Made by a program: the position numbers and the translations under genes | Shown here: positions 26,750 through 35,648 of the stretch, in pieces | Layout: every line of letters starts with the position of its first letter | How positions within the stretch are numbered: position 1 is the first letter of the stretch | The notes under the pieces: generated by a model | The model's database searches: none | What the model was told of the DNA's origin: nothing | Seen by the model: only the letters and a program-made list of their open reading frames with translations | Assembly (NCBI RefSeq): GCF_900104175.1 | Contig: NZ_FNIX01000008.1 | Coordinates: 124,001 to 188,000 of the forward strand | From: Lentzea jiangxiensis | GTDB lineage: Bacteria > Actinomycetota > Actinomycetes > Mycobacteriales > Pseudonocardiaceae | Direction: 5' to 3' | DNA: 64,000 bases

Positions 26750-29700
26750 TCACGACCGCCATTCCCCACCACCGGCGGAGGACGTGACGGGGGCGGACGC
26801 GAATCCCGTCTGGACGAGCCTGACGCCCTTGCGGTTCACGAGCTGTGCCCTGCCCGGCACCAGCTTGCGGGGCATGGCCTCGCCGAGGAACTTGCCTTCC
26901 TCCTTGGGGTAGGAGAAGACGATTCCCGGCGTGCCCAGCTCCCACATCCGGCGGATCACCGGATCGCTGAGCGCTCGCATGGCACCCGAGGTGCTCCGCG
27001 CGATGATCACGTGCATTCCGATGTAGACGCCCTGGGCGAGCGTGGGCAGCAGCGCCTCGAGCGGGGAACCCAAGCCCATGCCGAACAGCTCGTAGTCGTC
27101 GACGACGAGGAAGAACTGCGGCCCTTCCCACCAGTCGCGCCGCCGGAGGCGGTCGGAGCTGACGTCCTCACCGGGAACGCGCCGCGACATCGAGACGGCG
27201 GCCTTGCCGACCAGGTCCTTCAGCGTGTCGCCGGTGATGGCGTAACCCACCCGGTAGGCCTCGGGAACGTCGACGTCGAGCTGCCGGTTCGGGTCGCCGA
27301 GGAGGATCTTCGCCTGGTCCGGCCGGTAGTGCGACATGATCGACCGCAGCACGGTCCGCACCATGTTGGTCTTGCCCGTCTCGCTGTCGCCGAACACCAG
27401 CATGTGCGCGTTCTGCTCGAAGTCGTGCCAGACCGGTTCGAGCCTCTGCTCGTCCAGGCCGATGGCGATCCGCAGGTCCCCCACGGGCTTCGGCAGTTCG
27501 GCGGAGGGCAGCACCGCCGGGAGCATCCGCACGGGCGGGGCCGGCTGCCCCGGCCAGAACGTCGCGACCTCCTCGGCCAGTTCCTTGGTCGCCGAGGCAA
27601 GGGTCTCCGTGTCCGAGCTGCCGTCCATCCTGGGCAACGCGGACAGGAAGTGCAGCCCGTCCGGCGTGATGCCGCGGCCCGGTTGGGACGGCACCGTCTG
27701 CGCCTTGCGGGAACCGACCTCGGACTCCATCGGGTCACCGAGGCGCAGCTCGAACTTGCTGCCGATCACGTCGCGCAGTGCCGGCCGGATCTCCGACCAG
27801 CGGGTGGCGCCGATGATCACGTGGATGCCGAACGAGAGGCCGCGCACCGCCAGCTCGTTGATGCGGGGCTCGAGGTCGGCGTAGTCCTGCTTGATCGTGT
27901 ACCAGCCGTCGACGATCAGGAAGACGTCGCCGTACGGGTCGTCGATCTCCCCCTTGCGCCGCAGTTCGCGGTACGCCGCCACGGATTCCAGGCCGCGGTG
28001 CGTGAACTCGGTCTCGCGGGCCTCGATCAGCAGCAGCAGCTGCGCGATGGTGCGGACGACCCGGTCGTGTTCCAGGCGGGTCGCGACGGAGCCGACGTGC
28101 GGCAGCCCGGCGATCGACATGATGCCGCCGCCCGCGAAGTCGAGGCCGTAGAACTGGATCTCCGACGGCGTGTGGGTCATCGCCAGGGAGAGCACCAGCG
28201 TGCGCAACAGGGTCGACTTGCCCGTCTGCGGGGCGCCGACCACGGCGACGTGGCCGTCGGCACCGGACAGGTCGGCGACCATCAGCTCCCGCACCTGCTC
28301 GTACGGGCGGTCGATCATGCCGAGCGGAGCGCGCAGCCTGCCCTGCATCGACCGGTCCTCGACGTTCATGCCGCGGAACGGGTCGGGCAGCACGCTGGGC
28401 AGGAGCGAGTCGAGGCTCGGCGACTCGGCGAGTGGAGGCAGCCACACCTGGCGGGCGGCGGGACCGGCACCCTGCAACCGGCCGATGAACGCCTCGGCGA
28501 GGCTGACCGCGCCGGCCTGGGCGTTGTCGGCCTCGCCGGTCTTCTCCTCCTCGGCCGCCTCCTCGACGACGAGCTGGCGCAGTGGCCTGGCGTGCGTGCT
28601 GAAGGGGACGATCTCCTGGGCGGCCTTCTCCTCGACAGCGGTCTCCGTCTTCGGCACCGGCGCCGAGCCGGAGACGTAGGCGCCCTTGAACCGGACGAGG
28701 TTCGTCTGGTCGATCTTGAGGTAACCGTTGCCCGGCTCGGAAGGCAGCTCGTAGGCGCTCGCGACGCCGATGACGCTGCGCGACTCCATCGACGAGAAGG
28801 TGCGCAGCGCGATCCGGTACGAGAGGTGGCCTTCGACGCGGTGGATCTTGCCCTCGTCGAGGCGCTGGGACGCGAGGAGGAGGTGCACACCGAGGCTTCG
28901 GCCCAGCCGCCCGACCGAGACGAACAGGTCCATGAACTCCGGTTTGCTCGCCAGCAGCTCGGAGAACTCGTCCACGACGAGCAGCAGGGTGGGGAACGGT
29001 GCGAGCGGCTCTCCCGCGGCCCTCGCCTTCTCGTACTCGAACAGCGACGGGTAGCCGCTGACCCGCAGCAGCTCCTGGCGGCGGATCATCTCGCCGTTCA
29101 GCGAGTCCTGCATGCGGTCGACCAGGGGCAGCTCGTCCGCCAGGTTGGTGATCACCGCGGAGGTGTGCGGCAGCCGGTCCATCCCCAGGAAGGTCGCACC
29201 GCCCTTGAAGTCGACCAGGACCAGGTTGAGGATCTCCGACGAGTGCGTCGCCGCGAGGCCCAGCACGAGGGTCCGCAGGAGCTCGCTCTTGCCGGAACCG
29301 GTGGCACCGATGACCAGGCCGTGCGGGCCCATGCCGCCCTGCGCCGACTCCTTGAGGTCGAGCTCGACGACCTCGCCTTCCTCCGTCACACCGATCGGCA
29401 CCGCCATGCGGGCACGCTGCGGGTTGCGGCCTCGCCACTGCAGGCTCACGTCGAACGTGTTCACGTCACGGATGCCGAGCAGGGTGGTGAGCTCGAAGTC
29501 GGACTCCAGGGAGCGCTCGACCAGCTCCACGGCGCCGCTGGTGCGCTTGGGGGCGAGCGTCCTCGCGAGCACCTCGCTCTCGGCCAGGCTCAGCTCGTCG
29601 CGCGACGCCACGCCGGTGCCCTCCCCCGAGGGGAACTCGATCCGGTCCTCGACGGAGGTCAGGCGGATCACCTTCGCGCCACCGGGGAGCATGCCGGTGA

Positions 29701-30733
29701 TGTCCAGCAGCACCACGTTGCGGAGTCCGACGTCGAACAACCGCGAGGACTCGGGGATGACCGCCAGGTGGGCGACCACCACGACGAACGGTTCGACGTT
29801 GCTCGGTGCCGCGGACTTGTCGTGCGGACTGCGGTCGGTGACGTCCTTGCCGAGGAGGTCCATCAGCTCGTCGTGGTCGCAGGCGAGCATCCGGATCGGG
29901 CCCGCGCCGTCGCGGGCCACCGGGTGCGCGTTGTGCGGCAACCACTTGACCCAGTCCCACTCGTAGCGGGTCTCTTCCGACGTGAGCACGGCGATGCGCA
30001 GCTCGTCCGGTGCGTGGAACGTGACGAGCTGGGCGATCATGGCTCGCGCCAGGCGCAGGGCCTTGTCCACGTCTCCCGCGAACTCGACGCTGGTGAAGCT
30101 GCGCAGCCCGACCGCGATCGGGATGCCGGACACGGTCCGGTAGGCCTCGCTGAACCGCCGCAGCGAGATCGCCGACAGCGGTTCGAGGTCCTCGATCGGC
30201 TTCGTGGTCGGCGGCACGAGCTCCAGCGCGGCCTGCTGGGCTCCCAGGCCGATCCGGACCCGGCCGAAGTCCTCGTGGTTCGCGCGCCTCTCCCACACCC
30301 GTGTGCCGGCGGCGATGTACCAGAGCCACCGGGGATCGGGGTTGTTCCACAGCACGGCCGCACGCTGCTCGTCGGCCGTGGCGCGGGTGCGGCCGCGCAT
30401 CTGGCCGATGTAGCGCAGGTAGTCGCGCCGCTCGGCGGCCATCTTCTTCTTGCGCTCGGCCGCGGTCCGCCCCACCTGGCCGAGCCCCATGCAGATCATC
30501 GCGATGCCCATGCCACCGCCCATGACGTAGGTCATCGGCGAGCCGCCACCGGCTCCGGAGAAGGCCAGGACCATGACCATCATGCCCAGGCCCATGGGCA
30601 GGATCATCAGCAGGGACGACAGGTCGCGCTCGGCGGGCTCGGCGAGCACGGGGGGTTCCTGCAGCTCGATCTGGCCCGCCGGCATCTCGGGACCCGCGGC
30701 CCTGGGGGGACGTTTGACCGTCACGGTCGTCAT
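26750..30733 (-). CDS. eccC: Type VII secretion ATPase EccC (single-chain, three FtsK-like ATPase domains)
   Basis: The ATG at 30733 starts a typical EccC N-terminus (TVTVKRPPRAAGPEMP), followed by two membrane helices (about 40-90) and three FtsK/SpoIIIE-type ATPase domains. The Walker A motifs are GATGSGKSE near residue 474, GAPQTGKST near 834 and GDSETGKTN near 1114, so all three keep the P-loop lysine. The length of 1327 residues matches single-chain EccC. EccC recognises Esx substrates through its last domain and powers export. Its start overlaps the stop of a 14-codon mini-ORF by ATGA. Confidence 0.97.
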   Translation of the reverse strand: MTTVTVKRPPRAAGPEMPAGQIELQEPPVLAEPAERDLSSLLMILPMGLGMMVMVLAFSGAGGGSPMTYVMGGGMGIAMICMGLGQVGRTAAERKKKMAAERRDYLRYIGQMRGRTRATADEQRAAVLWNNPDPRWLWYIAAGTRVWERRANHEDFGRVRIGLGAQQAALELVPPTTKPIEDLEPLSAISLRRFSEAYRTVSGIPIAVGLRSFTSVEFAGDVDKALRLARAMIAQLVTFHAPDELRIAVLTSEETRYEWDWVKWLPHNAHPVARDGAGPIRMLACDHDELMDLLGKDVTDRSPHDKSAAPSNVEPFVVVVAHLAVIPESSRLFDVGLRNVVLLDITGMLPGGAKVIRLTSVEDRIEFPSGEGTGVASRDELSLAESEVLARTLAPKRTSGAVELVERSLESDFELTTLLGIRDVNTFDVSLQWRGRNPQRARMAVPIGVTEEGEVVELDLKESAQGGMGPHGLVIGATGSGKSELLRTLVLGLAATHSSEILNLVLVDFKGGATFLGMDRLPHTSAVITNLADELPLVDRMQDSLNGEMIRRQELLRVSGYPSLFEYEKARAAGEPLAPFPTLLLVVDEFSELLASKPEFMDLFVSVGRLGRSLGVHLLLASQRLDEGKIHRVEGHLSYRIALRTFSSMESRSVIGVASAYELPSEPGNGYLKIDQTNLVRFKGAYVSGSAPVPKTETAVEEKAAQEIVPFSTHARPLRQLVVEEAAEEEKTGEADNAQAGAVSLAEAFIGRLQGAGPAARQVWLPPLAESPSLDSLLPSVLPDPFRGMNVEDRSMQGRLRAPLGMIDRPYEQVRELMVADLSGADGHVAVVGAPQTGKSTLLRTLVLSLAMTHTPSEIQFYGLDFAGGGIMSIAGLPHVGSVATRLEHDRVVRTIAQLLLLIEARETEFTHRGLESVAAYRELRRKGEIDDPYGDVFLIVDGWYTIKQDYADLEPRINELAVRGLSFGIHVIIGATRWSEIRPALRDVIGSKFELRLGDPMESEVGSRKAQTVPSQPGRGITPDGLHFLSALPRMDGSSDTETLASATKELAEEVATFWPGQPAPPVRMLPAVLPSAELPKPVGDLRIAIGLDEQRLEPVWHDFEQNAHMLVFGDSETGKTNMVRTVLRSIMSHYRPDQAKILLGDPNRQLDVDVPEAYRVGYAITGDTLKDLVGKAAVSMSRRVPGEDVSSDRLRRRDWWEGPQFFLVVDDYELFGMGLGSPLEALLPTLAQGVYIGMHVIIARSTSGAMRALSDPVIRRMWELGTPGIVFSYPKEEGKFLGEAMPRKLVPGRAQLVNRKGVRLVQTGFASAPVTSSAGGGEWRS

Positions 30734-30774
30734 CGGACGGACTCCACCCGGTGCGTCTTGGTCTTGATCGTCAT
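30730..30774 (-). CDS. 14-codon mini-ORF bridging the PPE-like gene and eccC
   Basis: The frame ATG 30774 to TGA 30730 encodes MTIKTKTHRVESVR. Its start overlaps the stop of the PPE-like gene (AATGA) and its stop overlaps the eccC start (ATGA). It could keep ribosomes engaged across a gap of about 40 bases and so couple eccC translation to the upstream gene. The peptide is too short to identify and the arrangement may be chance; an alternative is that eccC initiates independently from the GGAG nine bases upstream. Confidence 0.35.
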   Translation of the reverse strand: MTIKTKTHRVESVR

Positions 30775-33700
30775 TCGAGGACTCCCATCGGGCTCGCGGC
30801 CGTCGAACCACCCCAGGCCGCGCTGCTCCTGCTGAGCAGGTCCGCGGCGGAGCGCTCCTCCGGTTCCGCGTCCTCGCCGTCCTCGGGGTCCTCGACGTCC
30901 TCGCCGGCCTCTTGCCTCCGCAGCCGCTCGAGCCTTTCGACTTCACCGGCCACGAAGTCCTCGCGTTCCTCCTTTGGAACGGAGTACTCGTCGCCGCACC
31001 ACACCTCGTCGTCCGAGTCGTCGACGAGCAACGGGGCCTCGCCGTACCTGCGGCGCCGATAGGTGGCGTGCGTCGTCGAAGGCTCCGGCTCCCAGGGCTC
31101 GGATGAGTCGAGCGTGATGCCGGAAGCCCGCGGCTCGGTGTCCCAGCCCGACCGGTTGGTCTTGGCTGCGACAGGAGCCGGAGGCGCACCCGACAGGAGG
31201 AAGGCCGCGTTGCCGCTGTCCCACGCGGTGACGTCCTTCACCGCGTCGTCCGGCCGGACGACCGCCACCGAGTCCACTCCCGGCAGGGCACCGGCGGCCC
31301 CTCCCCGGAGCACGAGTCCCCCACCGCCGTCCTCCTCGCGGTCGTCCTGGACGTTGCCGTCCACGTCGACGTGGGGGAACTCCGAGGGGTACGGCCGACC
31401 CGGACCGGAACCGACCGGACCGGACCCGGACGAAGGTGCGGGCGCGGCTCCCGGCGGCGTGGGACCACTCGGAGGTGTTCCCGGAACCGGCCCGGTCATC
31501 GCGCCGAACGCGGCCGCCGCTGTGACGGCACTCGCGCCCAGCACCGCGGCGGCCTGAGGCGTTTCCTGTCCTGCGGCGACCAACCCGGAACTCGCCGCCC
31601 ACCCGGCCGGTGCCGCAGCGGGGGTCGGAGCGATCTTCTCAGCCTGCTCGGTGAGGACGGGTACGGCCGTTTCCCGTTCAGGCGCCGCACTTTCGACCGG
31701 AGTCCGGGCGAGCGCGACGACCGGCGTCACGGCTGGAGGCGCGGATGGCGCCACCGGTGCGGATTCCTCCACCGCCGGCGGTGGCTCCGCGGCCGGGGTG
31801 GCAGGTGTGACGACCGGCTCCGCGGTCGTGACCGCCCACTTCTCCGGTGCCGCCGATGCCGGGGTGTCGGACGCACCGCCGACCCCACGAGCCTCCTCCG
31901 CACCCGCCCACGGCTCGGTGTGCCCGCCGAGCAGGCCGGACGAGTCAGGACGGTCCCCGGCCGCACCGGGCGGCTGACCACCCGCCACGGGCGGCATCAT
32001 CGGCGGCGGAACCTGCGAACCGAGGCCCGCACCGGCGCCACCGCTGGAAACCTGCTGCGCCGCCGGCTCCGAGGCCTCCGGGATCTGGTTCAGCGCAGGC
32101 GGTTCCGTCGTGGTGGGGCCACCGACCGCCGGTACCCGGATTCCGGCATCGGCGGAGCCGCCGGTCGCCGAAGCCCACTCCTCCGGCTTGATCGACGGCG
32201 GCGGCGAAGCCGCGTCGAGATCGGCAACAGGCAGCCCGGTCCCTTCCCAGGACTCCTTCTCGCCACCGAGCAACCCGGACGAGTCCGGGCGATCCCCGGT
32301 CGCGCCAGGCGGCTGACCACCCGCCACGGGCGGCATCATCGGCGGCGGAACCTGCGAACCCAGGCCACCGCCCAAGCCACCGCTCGAGCCGCTCGACGGT
32401 GAGGCAGCCCAGTCCTCCGGCTTCACCGCGGGCGGTTCGGTTCCGCTGGGATCGATGGCAGGCGGCAGCGACCCCGCCTTCCAGGGCTCCTCGAGCCCGC
32501 CCAGGAGACCGGACGAGTCCGGACGGTCCGCGTTCGCGCCTGCCGGCGCACCACCTCCTGCTCCTGCGGGAGGCATCATCGGCGCGGCCGGGGGCAGGTT
32601 CGTGCCACCGCGGTCGTCACCGGTGCCGAGACCGGGAGGTGTCTCGATGTCGAGCTGCGGCGGCAGGCCGGTGGAGTCGTTCCCCGTACCGGACCCGGCA
32701 CCGGGCGGTGCCTCGATGTCGAGCTGCGGCGGACGGCCGATGGAGTCGTTCCCCGTACCGGAGCCAACGCCGGGAGGCGTGTTTAGGGACAGCGGCGGCG
32801 GCTTCGGCAAAGCCGTGCCCCCACCCGAACCACCACCACGAGTACCACCGTCCGCCGCGGGCGGCGGAGCGATGTTCATGGCGGGAGGCAGACCCAGACC
32901 ACCCGTTCCCCCAGCGTTGTTGCCCCCTGTGCCGACGTCCGCACCAGGGGGCGGGCTCAGGTCCAGGCCGGGAGGCAGAGGCAGCCCGTCGCCACCACCG
33001 GTGTTGCCACCCGACAGGTCCAGCCCCGGCGGCGGCTCCACGTTCAGACTCGGCGGCGGACGGAAGTCGTTGCCACCACCGGTACCACCACCACCGTCAC
33101 CACCCGACAGGTCGAGTCCCGGCGGCGGCTCCACGTTCAGGCTCGGCGGCGGACGGAAGTTGTTGCCACCACCGGTACCGCCACCGTCACCGCCCAGATC
33201 CGCACCGGGCGGCGGACCGATGTTCAAAGGGGGCGGTGGTGTGTTCCCACGGGTTCCGTCACCGCCACCGGTGTTGTCCGCTGGAGGTGGCGGATCGATG
33301 TTCAGATCGTCCGGCAGGTCGTTCCCGTCGCCGCCGGGGCCGTCACCGGTGCCGGGGCCCTTCGGCCTGAAGTCGACCGCGCTGGGCACCACGACGCTCG
33401 CGGTGTTGACGTCGTACTCGTTGGCGAGGAGCCGCACGACCTTCTTCATGTCCTCGGCCATCTGATCAACGAGCTCAGGGAACGCCGACACCTTGGTGAG
33501 CTGGTTGGTCATCCTCGCGCCGCCCTGGGACCGGACGTAGCTGGCGTAGTAGGAGTCGATCCTCTTGATCTCGTTCTGGGCCCACTCCAGGTAGTTGCCG
33601 GCACGCCAGAGCTGGGCCGGAACGCTCCTCTCACCCGTGACCTCGCCGCCGTTGATCTGGTCGGCCTTGGCCTGGAGGTTCGCGGCCAGGTGGAGGTTGA

Positions 33701-34040
33701 TCGAGCGGAACACCTCGGCCGCGGGACTTTGCCACGCCCCGTTCTCGCCGGCGAGAGCCTCGACCTGCAGCCGGAGGTTGTCACTCACGAACTGCAATGT
33801 GTCGCGCGCACGGTTGAAGACCGTCGCGGCGTGACGGATCGAGTTGGGATCGGCGTAGGGCACGCTGGTCGGCCGGGCATCACGGGGCGTGGCGGCATAG
33901 CCGACCACGGCGGCCCTGATCTGCTTCCAGTCCCAGCTCTCGAAGTCCCTGGAGTCAGTCATCTCGACGGTGGGGTCCGCGAAGACCCCACCACCGGGGC
34001 CGATCTTGAACCCGTCTTTGTCATACACGCCGGGAGGCAT
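30771..34040 (-). CDS. PPE-like / WXG-fold protein with long Gly-Pro repeat region (1089 aa), ESX substrate or structural component
   Basis: I choose ATG 34040 (MPPGVYDKDGFKIGPGGG), because the extra upstream residues are not protein-like. Residues 40-210 are helical with a WQSPAAEVF turn and WRAGNYLEWAQNEIKR, a PPE/WXG-type helical bundle. Residues 240-900 are low-complexity Gly/Pro/Asn with two sets of tandem repeats (units such as PPPSLNVEPPPGLDLSGG and QVPPPMMPPVAGGQPPG). The C-terminal 190 residues are conserved-looking and acidic (AVKDVTAWDSGNAAFLL, then an Arg/Glu-rich helix). The gene lies between the Esx genes and eccC, where PPE-type substrates are encoded in ESX loci. Export is inferred; the acidic tail suggests a surface or scaffold role. 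Confidence 0.75.
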   Translation of the reverse strand: MPPGVYDKDGFKIGPGGGVFADPTVEMTDSRDFESWDWKQIRAAVVGYAATPRDARPTSVPYADPNSIRHAATVFNRARDTLQFVSDNLRLQVEALAGENGAWQSPAAEVFRSINLHLAANLQAKADQINGGEVTGERSVPAQLWRAGNYLEWAQNEIKRIDSYYASYVRSQGGARMTNQLTKVSAFPELVDQMAEDMKKVVRLLANEYDVNTASVVVPSAVDFRPKGPGTGDGPGGDGNDLPDDLNIDPPPPADNTGGGDGTRGNTPPPPLNIGPPPGADLGGDGGGTGGGNNFRPPPSLNVEPPPGLDLSGGDGGGGTGGGNDFRPPPSLNVEPPPGLDLSGGNTGGGDGLPLPPGLDLSPPPGADVGTGGNNAGGTGGLGLPPAMNIAPPPAADGGTRGGGSGGGTALPKPPPLSLNTPPGVGSGTGNDSIGRPPQLDIEAPPGAGSGTGNDSTGLPPQLDIETPPGLGTGDDRGGTNLPPAAPMMPPAGAGGGAPAGANADRPDSSGLLGGLEEPWKAGSLPPAIDPSGTEPPAVKPEDWAASPSSGSSGGLGGGLGSQVPPPMMPPVAGGQPPGATGDRPDSSGLLGGEKESWEGTGLPVADLDAASPPPSIKPEEWASATGGSADAGIRVPAVGGPTTTEPPALNQIPEASEPAAQQVSSGGAGAGLGSQVPPPMMPPVAGGQPPGAAGDRPDSSGLLGGHTEPWAGAEEARGVGGASDTPASAAPEKWAVTTAEPVVTPATPAAEPPPAVEESAPVAPSAPPAVTPVVALARTPVESAAPERETAVPVLTEQAEKIAPTPAAAPAGWAASSGLVAAGQETPQAAAVLGASAVTAAAAFGAMTGPVPGTPPSGPTPPGAAPAPSSGSGPVGSGPGRPYPSEFPHVDVDGNVQDDREEDGGGGLVLRGGAAGALPGVDSVAVVRPDDAVKDVTAWDSGNAAFLLSGAPPAPVAAKTNRSGWDTEPRASGITLDSSEPWEPEPSTTHATYRRRRYGEAPLLVDDSDDEVWCGDEYSVPKEEREDFVAGEVERLERLRRQEAGEDVEDPEDGEDAEPEERSAADLLSRSSAAWGGSTAASPMGVLE
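31936..32365 (-). repeat. Near-identical 90-bp coding repeats in the PPE-like gene
   Basis: Segments starting near 31936 and 32275 encode almost the same peptide (SQVPPPMMPPVAGGQPPG, then DRPDSSGLLGG) with few silent changes; a third, diverged copy lies near 32508-32585. They make this region prone to slippage and to assembly errors. Confidence 0.8.
33008..33193 (-). repeat. Two tandem 93-bp coding repeats in the PPE-like gene
   Basis: Two direct copies with a period of 93 bases (31 codons) start at 33008 and 33101. Each encodes FRPPPSLNVEPPPGLDLSGG plus a Gly-rich spacer, with only a few differences. Related shorter units continue on both sides. Confidence 0.85.
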
Positions 34041-34182
34041 CGCGCACACCCACACCTTTACTGAGAAAGCCAGCACGGCTGGCGACGACTCCTGGCAGGA
34101 AACGGAAACGATCACCGCGCGGAAGCGCGGAACGAGCTTGCCCGGGCACGAGAACCCCACCGGACGTCACCGGCCGGGCGGG

Positions 34183-34818
34183 TCAGCCACCCGTGCCGAG
34201 GTTCATCCCGGCAACACTTCCCTGGACCTTGCTCACCATGCCGGTGAACTCCTCCGCGTCGAGTTCGGTGAGCTGCTCCGCCGTCTTGTAGGTCTTCACG
34301 ATCTCGTCACACCGCAGCACGATCGACTCGAGGATCGAGTGCGTGTCGAGGAGAACGTTCAGGGTCGAGGAACGAAGGGTGACGCCATCCTCGCTGCCTC
34401 CGAACACCTTGTCCCTGAACCGGTGCGCGGCACCGAAGTTGCCAGGACCGAAGTCCCGCAGCCCTTCCAGCTCGTCGATCGCCTTCTTCACCTCGGGGAT
34501 CAGGCTTCTCACGTTGTTGGCGAAGTGCTTGACGGCCTCGACGTTGATCCTGGTGACGCCCTTGCCCGGGCTGTCCACGCCACCGGGAACCGGAGGACCC
34601 TGGCGAGCCGGATCGACTCCCAGGCTGTTGTCCCACTTGATGGGCTCCGCAGTGCTGGTGTCGGGCGTCTTGTTCGGATCTGGCGGGGCCATCTTGTTGG
34701 GGCTGTTGGAGACAGCTGTATCACCGTTGTCGTAGGTGATCAGGATGCTGCCGTCCGGTTGCTGTTCCCTGCTCTTGATGTTGTCGGTCGTCGCGATGTT
34801 CATGGCATCGTTGACCAT
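34183..34818 (-). CDS. ESX-locus accessory protein (211 aa), unknown function
   Basis: ATG 34818 opens a protein with an N-terminal beta segment that looks soluble (DGSILITYDNGDTAV), a Pro-rich linker (30-75) and a C-terminal helical region from about 85 (INVEAVKHFANNVRSLI) to the end, ending in a Gly-rich tail. The helical half has the size of a WXG-type helical hairpin but no WXG motif. It lies between the Esx pair and the PPE-like gene, so it is probably a co-secreted partner or chaperone. I do not recognise a named family. Confidence 0.75.
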   Translation of the reverse strand: MVNDAMNIATTDNIKSREQQPDGSILITYDNGDTAVSNSPNKMAPPDPNKTPDTSTAEPIKWDNSLGVDPARQGPPVPGGVDSPGKGVTRINVEAVKHFANNVRSLIPEVKKAIDELEGLRDFGPGNFGAAHRFRDKVFGGSEDGVTLRSSTLNVLLDTHSILESIVLRCDEIVKTYKTAEQLTELDAEEFTGMVSKVQGSVAGMNLGTGG

Positions 34819-34882
34819 TCGTCACACCTTCCTGAGATTCAACGAAGGGGGGTGCTGAGACGACGGCCGGATGAGGAGCAGC

Positions 34883-34929
34883 GCGTGGAACCCGGCCGGG
34901 AGGACTGGACTCCGGCCGCGGTTCCACGC
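34883..34929 (-). terminator. Strong hairpin between the Esx pair and the rest of the operon
   Basis: The arms at 34883-34899 and 34912-34929 pair over about 17 bp with one bulged base around a 12-base loop. It lies 35 bases beyond the stop codon of the 98-aa Esx gene, inside a continuous same-strand gene run. It could be a partial terminator or an RNA-stabilising hairpin that lets the Esx proteins be made in excess over the secretion machine. No U-run follows, which is normal in actinobacteria. Confidence 0.6.
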
Positions 34930-34963
34930 ACCGCGAGAATGCGCGACCGGCCGGCGGCGACGC

Positions 34964-35260
34964 CTAGGCCCAGCCGTCGGTCAGAGCCGTCTCGGTGTTG
35001 TTCATGCGAGTCGTCATGTTCTGGAGAGTGTCCGACGCGGCCTGCAGCGAAATGGGCATCGAGCTCGCGGCACTGTCCCAGCGCCTCTTCCGCGCCTCGT
35101 ACTGCGACTTGGAAGTGGGCGACTGCCAGGCGCTCAAAGAGGCCTGGAGGTCAGCGTGCATCTGGTCCAACTCCGCCTTGACGCGCACGTTGGCGTCCAT
35201 CATCTCCGCGGCGACGTTGTTGTTGATGGCACCGCTGTAGGTGTACGTGGGCTGGGTCAT
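34964..35260 (-). CDS. WXG100-family Esx protein (98 aa), EsxA/B-like
   Basis: ATG 35260 has an AAAGGA ribosome binding site. The 98-residue, all-helical protein has the WXG100 size and layout, with the inter-helix turn AWQSPTSKSQYEARKRRW at residues 44-61. The turn reads W45-Q-S rather than W-x-G. Esx proteins are exported as helical-hairpin heterodimers through EccC; the partner is the upstream 113-aa protein 46 bases away. Confidence 0.9.
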   Translation of the reverse strand: MTQPTYTYSGAINNNVAAEMMDANVRVKAELDQMHADLQASLSAWQSPTSKSQYEARKRRWDSAASSMPISLQAASDTLQNMTTRMNNTETALTDGWA

Positions 35261-35306
35261 CGATCGATCCTTTCCGGATGCGCGAACCGTGCGGGGAGTT
35301 CTGCGG

Positions 35307-35648
35307 TCACAGGTTGGCCAGGCCGACCGGGCCGGCGGTGATCCTCGCGGCACCCTCCGCCGCATCGGCTTCGGTGTCGGCGGCGCTCTTGGCGACGGTC
35401 TGGGAGCCCTCCCGCATGATCCTGATCATGTCGGACAGGGCGTTCTCGATCTCCTGAACGTTGTTGTACCAACCGTTCATGGCCTGCCGGTACGTCGTGG
35501 CCGCGCCACCGGTGAAGCTTCCGAAGAGCGTGGTGACGCTGCGCTCGACATCGCCGCGCTCGGACTGGACGCGACGCAGGGTCGCTTCCATCCGGTCTGC
35601 CGCGCGTGCCATTCCCTCCCGGGTTACCGAGGTTTCGGCACTGGTCAT
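35307..35648 (-). CDS. WXG100-family Esx protein (113 aa), EsxB/A-like
   Basis: ATG 35648 has a GGGAGTTGAG upstream element. This is the first gene of the ESX operon. The protein is helical, with the turn LFGSFTGGAATTY at 41-53, where the WXG tryptophan is replaced by F45 (F-T-G). A second helix (AMNGWYNNVQEIENALSDMIRIM) and a short tail follow. It is the likely heterodimer partner of the 98-aa protein; one partner keeps the Trp and the other keeps the Gly of the motif. Confidence 0.9.
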   Translation of the reverse strand: MTSAETSVTREGMARAADRMEATLRRVQSERGDVERSVTTLFGSFTGGAATTYRQAMNGWYNNVQEIENALSDMIRIMREGSQTVAKSAADTEADAAEGAARITAGPVGLANL

